Positions 8,026 to 17,024 of a stretch of 64,000 nucleotides of DNA are shown here, in pieces. A model generated the notes under the pieces. The model searched no databases. It worked only from the letters and a program-made list of their open reading frames with translations, and had not been told where the DNA came from. Within the stretch, counting starts at the first letter, position 1; each line of letters starts with the position of its first letter. The DNA is from Tyzzerella sp. An114 (GTDB lineage Bacteria; Bacillota; Clostridia; Lachnospirales; Anaerotignaceae). Where the stretch lies: assembly GCF_002161055.1 (NCBI RefSeq), contig NZ_NFLT01000001.1, positions 328,745 through 392,744 of the forward strand, read 5' to 3'. A program made the position numbers and the translations under genes.

Positions 8026-10317
8026 TCAGCTTCCTCTCTTAAATATTATATCCATAAACGAACGGTTTGAAGCAGAAGAAATCCTATTGAAATCAGGCAC
8101 AGGCAAATCATACATATATTCTCCTATCTGATGTTCTTCTGGTTCACATTCGTTAAAATACAACTCAATACCTTTATAACCAGTTGGTACAAAGAAAATA
8201 ATATCAAAACCAATAAGATTTAAAAATGCAGTTACAATAGCATCTTCAAGGGAGTAGGTTTTCTCACCAGTATTTATAAAAACTATTTTGGGATTTTTCT
8301 TTGTAAAATCAAAATTTTGTATAAGTCTCAAAATATCTTTATTTAGATTTAAAACTGTTGAAATTATTGTATATTCTGTTCCTCTCTCAAAAGTCCCCTT
8401 TATAATTCTGCTATTTATAAGCATTTCCAATTTATCAAGTATATGTTCTTGCATTTCATCACGTATAAATTTATACTGATAAGCATTATGATTTTTTATT
8501 TTTTCACGAATAAGCCTTCTATTTTTAAAAAATTCTGTTGAGTAAGGCTTTATAGGGTTTCTGTCAGTTCCCTTAATAAAAGGAGCTTCCTTTATTAGAT
8601 ACGTATCTTTTACAAGAAGTCTTTTTATATCCTTCCAATAATTAATAGTATTTCCTTCTTTAACTCCAGAAACCTTAGCATATATAACAGGCATTTTAAC
8701 AACATCATCTAAAGTCTGAAAATTAGGACGATATTTCATATCCTGTTCCCAAAGTATATATATTTCCTCATACATTGTATTTAGAGAAAGACTATCAGCT
8801 TTATTATACTGTCTATTTTTATATAAACCTGAGTCAGTATACATTATATTTTCAAGCTCTCTTTCCGCATGATAGGCTGTTGTTCCAGCCCTTAAAGCTA
8901 CATTGTCTCTAGGAAATACATTCATATCAACAGAGTATGTCAATTTCTTTTCAAACAAAAGTTTATCATTTATAACACACTCTTTATTAATATCCGGTGA
9001 TATTACAACAACATCAACAGGCAATCTTGATAAAAATCTTAAAAACAATCCTTGATTTTCATTTTCAGATACACCAAAAAGTATAAAAACAGGTATACTT
9101 CTATAATCTATATTTTTATACAAATCATAAACAAACCTATTAAGCCAACACATAATATATACAGCTTTATTTGTAACACGGTTTAAAGGTCCATTTATAT
9201 TACGACTTTCTTCAAGTATTATTTCAACAAAATTTTTCCTTATAATATCGCAAATATCTTTATTCAGATTATAATTTATGTTTTTTGCAATATCCAAAGC
9301 CATATTTTCAGCTGTATTATATATTCCCCTTCTAACTTTTGATATTTCATCAACAGAAGGTATTCCAAGGCCTTTATCACATATTACAACATTTCTATTT
9401 GAGTTTTTTATATCAGAATAAAACTTATACAATTCACTTGTATACATAGCTTTATCATCAGTGCCAGCCATACGAACAAAACAATTATAATAAATATTTT
9501 TGTCTGTACCTCTTTCAGAAGGATTTTTTAATACGTCTTTTAAAATATCACCTGAAAGCCATATATTAGTACCTCTTTTAGATACATCATTTACACTGTT
9601 TTCTCTTTTAATCTGAATTTTTTCATTTAAACGGACTTCTTTTCTTATACTATCAATAGAAAAATTATTAGGGAAATTTACAAAGTCATTTTCTCTATAT
9701 TCCTTTGAGTATTCCAATCTATTATCGACTTTTTTATAATTTTCATCACCTTCATACTGCAACACAACAACATCACAGCCAAGACCAGCTAAAACAGAAA
9801 TAAATTTAAGCTCATACATTGTTATATTACCCTGATAAAGTATTTTAGGTATATCATTGTCACCGGCAAGATTTAATACTCTCTTAAATTTATAGTAAAG
9901 CCAACACATAAACTTTATGTAGGCATTTTTTATTATGTTTAAGTTTTTTCCCTCTCTCGTCATTCTATCAAAAACATCATACATTGACATGGCAAGATTT
10001 TTGATTTTGAAATCACCAATTTCAGGAGTCCATTTTTTAAGAGCATTTGATATAAAATCAACACTCATAACAAAATCATTGCCCAACATTTCTTCATAAT
10101 ACTCAAGATTTTTTTCTGTTGGGTTTTGTATTTTTTCTTCTATAACAGCACCATATTTTTCTGCTATTTTAAAATATTCTGTTATAAAATTTTTAATATT
10201 ATTGTTAAAACCATTTATTCTATAAAAATATATACCTTGTGAATTTCTCTCACTATATTTTTTAAAATAATCATTTAAACTGACAATATCAGCACATTTA
10301 TATAACATACCTAACAT
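8026..10317 (-). CDS. yceG: YceG-like protein of Ter-type operons (PF14266-like)
   Basis: A 763-residue cytoplasmic protein resembling Bacillus YceG, the large partner of TelA and TerD. Published comparative work on Ter systems placed this family in a putative biosynthetic module, but no enzymatic activity is established. Identification rests on gene context plus family-like segments such as KILYQGNITMYELKFISVLA, a glycine-rich stretch around residue 185 and VFINTGEKTYSLEDAIVTAF in the C-terminal half. It seems longer than the Bacillus protein, from memory. The start could be 10317 or the in-frame ATG at 10308; the GAGGCGGA site is close to the first. No signal peptide or membrane helix is evident. 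Confidence 0.75.
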   Translation of the reverse strand: MLGMLYKCADIVSLNDYFKKYSERNSQGIYFYRINGFNNNIKNFITEYFKIAEKYGAVIEEKIQNPTEKNLEYYEEMLGNDFVMSVDFISNALKKWTPEIGDFKIKNLAMSMYDVFDRMTREGKNLNIIKNAYIKFMCWLYYKFKRVLNLAGDNDIPKILYQGNITMYELKFISVLAGLGCDVVVLQYEGDENYKKVDNRLEYSKEYRENDFVNFPNNFSIDSIRKEVRLNEKIQIKRENSVNDVSKRGTNIWLSGDILKDVLKNPSERGTDKNIYYNCFVRMAGTDDKAMYTSELYKFYSDIKNSNRNVVICDKGLGIPSVDEISKVRRGIYNTAENMALDIAKNINYNLNKDICDIIRKNFVEIILEESRNINGPLNRVTNKAVYIMCWLNRFVYDLYKNIDYRSIPVFILFGVSENENQGLFLRFLSRLPVDVVVISPDINKECVINDKLLFEKKLTYSVDMNVFPRDNVALRAGTTAYHAERELENIMYTDSGLYKNRQYNKADSLSLNTMYEEIYILWEQDMKYRPNFQTLDDVVKMPVIYAKVSGVKEGNTINYWKDIKRLLVKDTYLIKEAPFIKGTDRNPIKPYSTEFFKNRRLIREKIKNHNAYQYKFIRDEMQEHILDKLEMLINSRIIKGTFERGTEYTIISTVLNLNKDILRLIQNFDFTKKNPKIVFINTGEKTYSLEDAIVTAFLNLIGFDIIFFVPTGYKGIELYFNECEPEEHQIGEYMYDLPVPDFNRISSASNRSFMDIIFKRGS

Positions 10318-10338
10318 TCCGCCTCTTTAAACTTTTAT

Positions 10339-10908
10339 TTACCTAATATTTAGGATATATCCAAATACAGCCCCTGTAATTCCACCTATTATATGGCTTA
10401 GATTTGATACATTATTTGAAACAAATATACCTTCATAAATCTGACCACCTATATATATAAATGCAACAATAACAAATGTAAGGGGTATACTGCCATCTCC
10501 AGTATTAGTTATTGAAGAAAGGAGTATAAATGCAAAAACAACACCACTTGCACCAAGAAGCATTATATTAGGAAAAAGCATTATATTAACAAGACCTGTT
10601 ATAATAGCTGTTACACCTATTATCAAAGCTATATTAAAAGAACCGTATTTATCCTCAAGAAGTGTTCCTGTTATAAGTATAAGTGTTATATTACCCATAA
10701 AGTGGGAATAATTAGCATGACCAAATACATGACCAATAAGTCTTATATATGTCATAGGACTTAAAAGAGAACTTCTATAAACAGAAAAAAATTTCTGTGT
10801 TGTAAATCCATTTGTCAAAATTCCCAAAATCAAAGATATAAAAGATATTATAGTAAATGTTAATATAACCGGAGCATTAAAAGAAAATTTTAAATTTCCA
10901 AATTGCAT
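10339..10908 (-). CDS. Rhomboid-family intramembrane serine protease
   Basis: A 189-residue polytopic membrane protein with about six helices. The rhomboid signature is present: HANYSHFMGN in the second helix, the catalytic serine in LLGASGVVFAF, and the catalytic histidine in SHIIGGITGAVFGYI. Rhomboids cleave transmembrane segments of other proteins. The start at 10908 (MQFGNLKFSF) is chosen because the upstream in-frame ATG at 10926 is itself the GGGAGG ribosome site. It is the first gene of the Ter-type operon, 21 bases before the YceG-like gene. Its substrate is unknown; linkage to the Ter system is by position only. Confidence 0.85.
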   Translation of the reverse strand: MQFGNLKFSFNAPVILTFTIISFISLILGILTNGFTTQKFFSVYRSSLLSPMTYIRLIGHVFGHANYSHFMGNITLILITGTLLEDKYGSFNIALIIGVTAIITGLVNIMLFPNIMLLGASGVVFAFILLSSITNTGDGSIPLTFVIVAFIYIGGQIYEGIFVSNNVSNLSHIIGGITGAVFGYILNIR

Positions 10909-10944
10909 AAAAATATAACCTCCCATTATTATCTTTTGTATAAT

Positions 10945-10973
10945 ATTATATCAAATAATTGAATAAATTTACA
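10945..10973 (-). promoter_or_regulatory. Candidate promoter of the Ter-type operon
   Basis: On the minus strand a perfect -10 TATAAT (10945-10950) lies 17 bases from a weak -35 TGTAAA (10968-10973), just upstream of the rhomboid gene. No stress-type sigma factor motif was recognised. Confidence 0.5.
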
Positions 10974-11017
10974 GCTTAAAGCTATAATTAATATTTAATT
11001 TGATAATATAATACAAA

Positions 11018-11050
11018 AAAACACCTAATATCAAAATATTAGATGTTTTT
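11018..11050 (-). terminator. Intrinsic terminator after the MATE gene
   Basis: Inverted repeat AAAACATCTAATA/TATTAGGTGTTTT (one G-U pair) followed by a T-run on the minus strand, directly after the MATE stop codon. Confidence 0.85.
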
Positions 11051-11059
11051 TATTTAATA

Positions 11060-12436
11060 TTATATAGATTTTATTTTCAAAGTATCCAAACGTTTATCAA
11101 GTATTTTTGACATACATTTAAAATATACAAAAGCTGAAAGTATAGAGCTTATAACATCCACAACAGGCTCAGCATAGAATACATTTTCAATTCCCACTAT
11201 AATAGGGAAAACTACCATAGCAGCAAAATAAAAAGCCTTTCTAAAACATGAAAGAGTTATAGCATATTTTACTGCTGAAATTCCTGTAAATCCATCAACA
11301 ATAGTATACTGTACAGCTAAAGGAACTATCATAAGAGTAAATATTTTTATTGCCTTTATTGAAAGGTCCATATAAATTTTATCATTTGTAAAAAGTCTTA
11401 CAAAATAAGGTGATATTGTATGAGCAAGAACCATCATTACAATGGTAAACACAATACATACTAAAAGAGTTTTTTTCTGACCATCTTTAACCCTATCAAT
11501 ATTTCCTGAACCATAATTAAATCCAAGTATAGGCTGTGTTGAACCTGTTATCCCTGCCATAGGTAAAGTTACCATAAGGAAAAAACTTTGGGCTATGGTA
11601 TGGCAAGTTACAAGCTGGTCGCCATATCCCGGACCACCATAATGTTGTAAAACCATATTCATGGCAATTATAAGACCACTATCAAGAGATATAATAACAA
11701 AAGGAGAAAATCCTATAAGCAATACTTTTTTCATTATATCAAAACTATATCCTCTAAAAGTAATTTTTATAGGAGGATATTGCCCAAAAAGGAACCATAA
11801 AACAAATATACATGAAAACATCTGTGAAATAACAGTGGCAACAGCAGCACCAGCAACTCCCATATCAAAAACAAATATAAATATAGGGTCAAGTATAATA
11901 TTACTTACAGCTCCAACAACAACAGTAGCCATAGCAACCCTTGAAAATCCCTGACATATTATAAATGAGTTCATACCCATTGACACTATGGCAAATATAC
12001 TGCCCGCAACATATATTGACATATATGTATTAGCATATTGGAAAGTAACATCACTGGCACCAAAAAGCATAAGCAATCTGTCTTTAAATATAAAAAGAAA
12101 AATAGTTATTATAACAGCCATTATTATAAGCATCAAAAAACAGTTTGCCATAATATGCCTTGCAGCTTTTTTATTTTTTTCACCCATTCTTATACTCATC
12201 AAAGGGGAACCTCCAATTCCAATCCATGTTGAAAATGATGATATAAGAGTAACAATAGGTCCACATATTCCCACTCCTGCAATAGCCATAGCACCTATCT
12301 GTGGAATATTTCCTATAAATATTCTATCTACAATACTATAAAGAACATTTATAAACTGTGCAATCATTGATGGTATGGCAAGACGCAAAACAAGGCCTGT
12401 CATACTGTCGGAACCAAGATTATTAACTTTTTTCAT
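11060..12436 (-). CDS. MATE-family efflux transporter
   Basis: A 458-residue inner-membrane multidrug/toxin exporter with about 12 helices, expected to use a Na+ or H+ gradient. Family features include the opening GLVLRLAIPSMIAQFINVLY, the GIGGSPLMSI loop, and the mirrored second half around PMAGITGSTQPILGFNYG. The ATG at 12436 (MKKVNNLG) with GGGGTAA upstream is preferred over a TTG five codons earlier. It is monocistronic: it has its own terminator and a terminator between it and the fructokinase gene upstream. Substrate unknown. Confidence 0.93.
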   Translation of the reverse strand: MKKVNNLGSDSMTGLVLRLAIPSMIAQFINVLYSIVDRIFIGNIPQIGAMAIAGVGICGPIVTLISSFSTWIGIGGSPLMSIRMGEKNKKAARHIMANCFLMLIIMAVIITIFLFIFKDRLLMLFGASDVTFQYANTYMSIYVAGSIFAIVSMGMNSFIICQGFSRVAMATVVVGAVSNIILDPIFIFVFDMGVAGAAVATVISQMFSCIFVLWFLFGQYPPIKITFRGYSFDIMKKVLLIGFSPFVIISLDSGLIIAMNMVLQHYGGPGYGDQLVTCHTIAQSFFLMVTLPMAGITGSTQPILGFNYGSGNIDRVKDGQKKTLLVCIVFTIVMMVLAHTISPYFVRLFTNDKIYMDLSIKAIKIFTLMIVPLAVQYTIVDGFTGISAVKYAITLSCFRKAFYFAAMVVFPIIVGIENVFYAEPVVDVISSILSAFVYFKCMSKILDKRLDTLKIKSI

Positions 12437-12662
12437 AAAATTACCCCGCAAATCAGAATTAAATAATATACTAAAGAATTAATAAAACTGTCTATTTAAT
12501 TTCTGTCTCCTACATTATATCCCTCCCAAAAACCAATTATTTATATGCCCATTATAAATAAATACTCGAAATATTATATCATCTTAATAAAAACTATAAA
12601 ACATTTTATAAAATAAAACTCTACAAAAAACAAATATGTTTTATATATAAAAACAACAAAAA

Positions 12663-12696
12663 AACAACCTGCTTTGAAAAATCAAAACAAGTTGTT
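12663..12696 (-). terminator. Intrinsic terminator of the sucrose operon
   Basis: A 15-bp stem (two G-U pairs) with a 4-base loop and a T7 tail on the minus strand, following the fructokinase gene. The remaining DNA between 12437 and 12719 is AT-rich and holds nothing else I can support apart from the presumed MATE promoter. Confidence 0.88.
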
Positions 12697-12719
12697 TTTA
12701 TAAACATTTTTATTTATAT

Positions 12720-13688
12720 TTACATTTTCATTCTCTTAATTACATTTTCCATAGAAGGCATTGAAGGTATAGCACCAAATCCCTCTACACATATACTTGC
12801 AACAGCATTTCCAAATCTTGCAAATTCACAAGCCTCATCAAGAGTAACTTCATCAGGATTTTTTCCACTCTGACTTAATTTATATAAAAATCCTCCCCAG
12901 AAAGAGTCTCCAGCTCCTGTTGTGTCAACAACATTACTCTTAAATCCTGATACAATTTTAACTCCATGCTTTGTACAAACACAAGCTCCATCACCACCAA
13001 GAGTTACAACTGCAATCTTTACACCTTTATTTACAAGGAATTTTCCAGCCTTTTCAGGTTCTGCAAAGTCTGTCAAAAGAGCTGTCTCCTCATCAGATAT
13101 TTTCATAACATCAGCATATTCAATCATTGAACGCATAGTTTCTTTTGCTTCATATTCATTTTTCCAAAGTGAACTTCTGTAATTAGGGTCATAAGATATT
13201 GTTGCACCATTTTCTTTTGCTTTTTCAACTGCAAAATATGTAGCTCCCTTACTTGGTTCATCAGTTAAAGAAAGTGAACCTACATGGAATATCTGAGTAT
13301 TCTCAATAATATCCATGTTTATATCATCTTTATCAAGCATAATATCAGCACTGTGTTTTCTTGCAAAAGAGAATGTTCTCTCTCCCTTTTCGTTAAGGTC
13401 TACAAAAGCAAGAGTTGTAAAATATTTATCATCAATAACAAAGCCTTCTGTATTTACATTTTCATTTTCAAGAACATTTTTCAAAAAATGTCCATGCATA
13501 TCATCTCCGGCTTTACCTATAAAAGCACTTTTTCCACCAAGTTTAGAAATAACAACAGCTGCATTAGCTGGTGCTCCTCCTGCATTCTGTGCAAAGAGTT
13601 TTTGATTATTTTTGCTAAGTCCTTGATATGTAAAATCTATAAGTATCTCTCCAAGAACTGCAACATCAATTTTTTTATTCTGTGCCAT
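12720..13688 (-). CDS. scrK: Fructokinase, PfkB family
   Basis: Phosphorylates the fructose released when sucrose-6-phosphate is cleaved. The 322 residues carry the two ribokinase-family signatures: the glycine-rich QNAGGAPANAAVVISKLGG near residue 40 and DTTGAGDSFWGGF near residue 260, whose aspartate is the catalytic base. The start at 13688 (MAQNKKIDVAV) is chosen because GGAGGG lies 8 bases upstream; an ATG five codons earlier overlaps that site. It follows scrB by 39 bases and ends the sucrose operon. The sugar is inferred from the operon; other PfkB kinases look similar. Confidence 0.92.
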   Translation of the reverse strand: MAQNKKIDVAVLGEILIDFTYQGLSKNNQKLFAQNAGGAPANAAVVISKLGGKSAFIGKAGDDMHGHFLKNVLENENVNTEGFVIDDKYFTTLAFVDLNEKGERTFSFARKHSADIMLDKDDINMDIIENTQIFHVGSLSLTDEPSKGATYFAVEKAKENGATISYDPNYRSSLWKNEYEAKETMRSMIEYADVMKISDEETALLTDFAEPEKAGKFLVNKGVKIAVVTLGGDGACVCTKHGVKIVSGFKSNVVDTTGAGDSFWGGFLYKLSQSGKNPDEVTLDEACEFARFGNAVASICVEGFGAIPSMPSMENVIKRMKM

Positions 13689-13727
13689 AACAAAACCCTC
13701 CATTATAATTATGGTTTAATATAAAAA

Positions 13728-15146
13728 TCAGATACCTTTCATAGCCTTAAGTTCCCATGCTTCAATTATTTTAGCATCAGAACTTACTGTTATAGAATAC
13801 TCGTTAACCTCAGGATAAAATCTTGTTGTAAAAACATATTCTCCATCATTTACAAATATTTCAATAGAAGAAACATCTGTTACAATTCTTACATTATTTA
13901 CATTTTCTATTTTAGCTTTTCGAGTTTTTCTTCCACAGCCAGTTTTTTCTGTAAGGCTTAAAGTAGCAATACCTTCATTCCAATTAAAGTTTACATCTTC
14001 ACATATACAAATGTCAACTTTATACTTTATTTCTTTTATTTCACAGTCAAAACATCTTCCTTTGAAAATATTTTTAACATCTGATTTTATTTCAAACTTC
14101 TCTTTTCTTAAATTATTAAACTCTAAAACAGGATATTGTAAAAGTTTTCCGTCACTATATTTAATTTCACGCAATAATGTAAGGTTATGTTGCCAACCTC
14201 TATTTGTAGTAGGATTTGTATATTCATTTTCTGTGTCAGGAACTCCCATCCACCCTATGAGAATTACTCTGCCATTTTCATCAGTAAATGTTTGAGGTGC
14301 ATAAAAATCAAAACCGTAATCCCACTCTTTGAAATTATCTGTATTTATCTCATCATTTTCTATAATAACATATCCTGACTGATATACATTTTGGAAACGA
14401 TATTCTTCTCTTGTAAGTCCCTGTGGACACATTGATAAAAATTCTTTGTCTCCAAATTTCAATATATCAGGACACTCCCACATATAACCAAAAGGCTTAT
14501 CTGACATTATTTCTTTTTTAAATGTCCAATCTTCAATATTATTTGATGAATATACAAGTACAGCTCCTCTATCACCTTTTTTTCTTCCCCCAAGAACCAT
14601 TAAATATTCATCATTTTCTTTATAAACCTTAGGGTCTCTTATGTGGCAAGTGTAATTTTTAGGCATATCTGAAAGGGACATAAGGCATTTTTTCGGCATA
14701 AAATTAACCCCGTCAACACTTTCAGATTTCATTGTATAGGCTTCTCTACCATTATTTATATAATCATAATTTCCGTCATATTTTACATTTCCAGTGTAAA
14801 ACAGGTGCATTGTGTCCCCTTCCACAAATGCAGAACCTGAATACACTCCATGACAGTCATAAGGACAATCTGGAACAAAAGCCACTCCTCTATACTGCCA
14901 ATCTATAAGATTTTTACTTGTATAATGAGCCCATGTTTTAAGTCCACCCTTTGCATTAAAAGGAGCATACTGGAAAAATACGTGATACTCACCTTTGAAA
15001 TAACAAAGGCCATTAGGATCATTAAGCCAGCCAACTGGTGGCATAATATGAAATTTTTGACGATATGCTTCTCTTGAAACATTCATTTTTTCTTTTTCTT
15101 CAATTTCTTCTATACTTTTAAATATAACCTTTGTTAATTCACTCAT
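13728..15146 (-). CDS. scrB: Sucrose-6-phosphate hydrolase (GH32)
   Basis: Cleaves sucrose-6-phosphate to glucose-6-phosphate and fructose in the cytoplasm. The 472-residue length is typical. GH32 motifs are clear: WLNDPNG near residue 40 (the aspartate is the nucleophile), RDPKV near 170 (transition-state aspartate), and ECPD near 225 (acid/base glutamate), followed by a C-terminal beta-sandwich. There is no signal peptide, which fits an intracellular enzyme acting on PTS-imported sugar. It lies between the EIIA and fructokinase genes in one operon. Confidence 0.95.
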   Translation of the reverse strand: MSELTKVIFKSIEEIEEKEKMNVSREAYRQKFHIMPPVGWLNDPNGLCYFKGEYHVFFQYAPFNAKGGLKTWAHYTSKNLIDWQYRGVAFVPDCPYDCHGVYSGSAFVEGDTMHLFYTGNVKYDGNYDYINNGREAYTMKSESVDGVNFMPKKCLMSLSDMPKNYTCHIRDPKVYKENDEYLMVLGGRKKGDRGAVLVYSSNNIEDWTFKKEIMSDKPFGYMWECPDILKFGDKEFLSMCPQGLTREEYRFQNVYQSGYVIIENDEINTDNFKEWDYGFDFYAPQTFTDENGRVILIGWMGVPDTENEYTNPTTNRGWQHNLTLLREIKYSDGKLLQYPVLEFNNLRKEKFEIKSDVKNIFKGRCFDCEIKEIKYKVDICICEDVNFNWNEGIATLSLTEKTGCGRKTRKAKIENVNNVRIVTDVSSIEIFVNDGEYVFTTRFYPEVNEYSITVSSDAKIIEAWELKAMKGI

Positions 15147-15158
15147 AAAAAACCTTCC

Positions 15159-15758
15159 TTATTCTGCTTTTATAACTTTATCCATAAAATCAACATCGCC
15201 AGTTTTAATAACAGATACTTTTTCATAATCATCTGAATTTGTTACAAGAACAGGAGTTGTTGTCTCATAACCGGCTTTATTTATTTTATCAATATTAAAT
15301 GTAACGAGAGTTTGACCTTTTGAAACAACGTCCCCCTCTTTTACATGAGTTTCATAATATTTTCCATTAAGTTCAACTGTGTTAAGTCCTATGTGGATAA
15401 GAACCTCTAATCCGTCATTACTTACAATTCCAACTGCGTGTTTTGTTGGGAAAAGTGTTGCTATTTTTCCGTCAAAAGGTGCCAAAACTTTTCCTTCTTT
15501 TGGATTTACAGCAAATCCCTGTCCTAAAAGTCCCTGAGCAAATGTAGGGTCATTTACTTTTTCAAGCTCAATTCCCTCTCCCTTTAATGGACAATAAATA
15601 ACATTTTTTTCTATTATTTCTGGTATTTCTAATTTTTCTTTATTTATTACTTGCTGTTTTTCATCTTTAGATGATTTCCCACTGCCAAAAATAGTGTCTC
15701 CAATATTTTTTATAAATCTTTTAAAAATATTCTCTTGTTCCATATTTCTATGATTCAT
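15159..15758 (-). CDS. PTS EIIA-glucose-type protein
   Basis: Phosphocarrier domain that passes phosphate from HPr to a membrane EIIB/EIIC. The 199 residues comprise about 45 variable N-terminal residues and a standard EIIA-Glc domain: PFDGKIATLFPTKHAVGI with auxiliary H107, and IHIGLNTVELNG with the phosphorylated H122. GGAGGG lies 6 bases before the ATG. It is the first gene of the sucrose operon. No EIIB or EIIC gene is in the window, so it must work with a permease encoded elsewhere. The basic N-terminal segment may be a remnant linker or an interaction region, which is inference. Confidence 0.93.
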   Translation of the reverse strand: MNHRNMEQENIFKRFIKNIGDTIFGSGKSSKDEKQQVINKEKLEIPEIIEKNVIYCPLKGEGIELEKVNDPTFAQGLLGQGFAVNPKEGKVLAPFDGKIATLFPTKHAVGIVSNDGLEVLIHIGLNTVELNGKYYETHVKEGDVVSKGQTLVTFNIDKINKAGYETTTPVLVTNSDDYEKVSVIKTGDVDFMDKVIKAE

Positions 15759-15777
15759 AAATAGCCCTCCATTTAAG

Positions 15778-15859
15778 TGTTATCGTTTCCATTGAGAATA
15801 TGCCGATATTATATAATATTATATGATTATTATTTATTTTTATATGGTATCGTTCTCAT
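15778..15859 (-). promoter_or_regulatory. Sucrose operon control region with two operator/cre-like sites
   Basis: Two related 15-mers lie 67 bases apart: on the minus strand ATGGAAACGATAACA (15778-15792), which fits the catabolite-responsive cre consensus, and ATGAGAACGATACCA (15845-15859), with one mismatch. Between them are two overlapping TATAAT sequences. One site would lie near the -35 region and the other near the start of the transcript. They could bind CcpA, the adjacent LacI-family protein, or both. Confidence 0.6.
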
Positions 15860-15874
15860 ATATTGATTAAATTA

Positions 15875-15930
15875 TAACCGATAGAATTAAAATTGTAAAC
15901 TGTTATTTATAATAAAAATTCTATCGGTTA
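15875..15930. repeat. 14-bp perfect inverted repeat between the lacI-type gene and the sucrose operon
   Basis: Arms TAACCGATAGAATT (15875-15888) and its exact complement (15917-15930) enclose 28 bases. It is directly downstream of the LacI-family stop codon. It lacks a clean T-run on the minus strand, so it is a poor intrinsic terminator for that gene; it may be an RNA 3' structure or a protein-binding site. Confidence 0.6.
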
Positions 15931-15941
15931 TTTTGTAAGTT

Positions 15942-16922
15942 TTATCTAATGGACTCTCTGAGAACAATCTCATATCCCATTTTAATTTCTTTTTTTACAT
16001 TCTCTCCTGTTTCAAGTATATCCATGAGAGTTTTTCCAGCCTCACTTCCACTTGTCTTATAATAAAAATGTACTGTTGATAATTTAGGTTCAACAACCTC
16101 TCCCATAGGTGTATCACCTGTACCTACAATCTGTATTTCATCAGGGACTTTTATATTTTTCTCTTTTATATATGTCAAAGCTCCAAGAGCTACTGTATCA
16201 GTAGCACAAAAAACACTGTCAATATCAGGAGCTTTCTCAAAAAGAAGCTTCATATTTTCATATCCATTTTCTATATTAAATCCACCTTCAAACATTAAAG
16301 ATGTATCAATTTCAATTCCACTATGTTTGAGAGCATCAATAAATCCTTTTTTACGATTTTTTCCTGCCGCCTCGTCCTTTTCAATTACACCTATATATCC
16401 TATTTTTTTGCCTTTCTCAATCATTTTTGATGTAATATCAAAAGAAGCGTTATAATCATCTTGATAAACACAAGAATATCCCGAAAGTCTTTGACCTAAT
16501 ATGACAACAGGCACTTTACACTCTTTTAAAAGTTTAATATGTTTTTTTGTAAATACAGTAGCTATAAATATTATACCATCAACCTGATTATCTCTAAAAA
16601 GTTGTAAATATTTAAGCTCCTCTTTCTCATCATTATTTGTATTTGCAAGAAGCATCATATAACCATATTTTGTTATAACATCACTTATTCCCGCTGTCAT
16701 TCTACTTATAGTGCTTGAGCTTATTTTAGGAAGTATAACACCTATAAGTTTTGTTTTTTTAGTTCTAAGCATTTGAGCCTGTGACGAAGGCACATATCCT
16801 GTTTCCTCTATAACTTTTTGTATTTTTTCTTTTTTCTCCTCACTTACATAGCCATTATTAAGGTATCTTGATACAGTTGCCCTTGAAACTCCTGCAAGAT
16901 GTGCAATTTCATTTATAGTCAT
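15942..16922 (-). CDS. LacI-family transcriptional regulator
   Basis: A 326-residue DNA-binding sugar regulator, probably of the adjacent sucrose operon (ScrR-like). The helix-turn-helix is at residues 2-21 (TINEIAHLAGVSRATVSRYL), with the hinge helix near 50-58, followed by a periplasmic-binding-protein-like effector domain. GGGGAG lies 9 bases upstream of the ATG. It is transcribed in the same direction as, and upstream of, the operon, separated by a 183-base control region with paired operator-like sites. The effector is inferred from neighbours, not from the sequence. Confidence 0.9.
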   Translation of the reverse strand: MTINEIAHLAGVSRATVSRYLNNGYVSEEKKEKIQKVIEETGYVPSSQAQMLRTKKTKLIGVILPKISSSTISRMTAGISDVITKYGYMMLLANTNNDEKEELKYLQLFRDNQVDGIIFIATVFTKKHIKLLKECKVPVVILGQRLSGYSCVYQDDYNASFDITSKMIEKGKKIGYIGVIEKDEAAGKNRKKGFIDALKHSGIEIDTSLMFEGGFNIENGYENMKLLFEKAPDIDSVFCATDTVALGALTYIKEKNIKVPDEIQIVGTGDTPMGEVVEPKLSTVHFYYKTSGSEAGKTLMDILETGENVKKEIKMGYEIVLRESIR

Positions 16923-16992
16923 ATCAACATTCTCCCCTAAAAATCATATATAGACTAATTTTATCATAACACACTTTTTTAAATCAAATAAA

Positions 16993-17018
16993 AAAACGCA
17001 GAAAAAATTCTGCGTTTT
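16993..17018 (-). terminator. Intrinsic terminator of the hydrogenase maturation operon
   Basis: Perfect 11-bp stem AAAACGCAGAA/TTCTGCGTTTT with a 4-base loop and a T-rich tail on the minus strand, just after hydF. Confidence 0.9.
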
Positions 17019-17024
17019 ATATAA

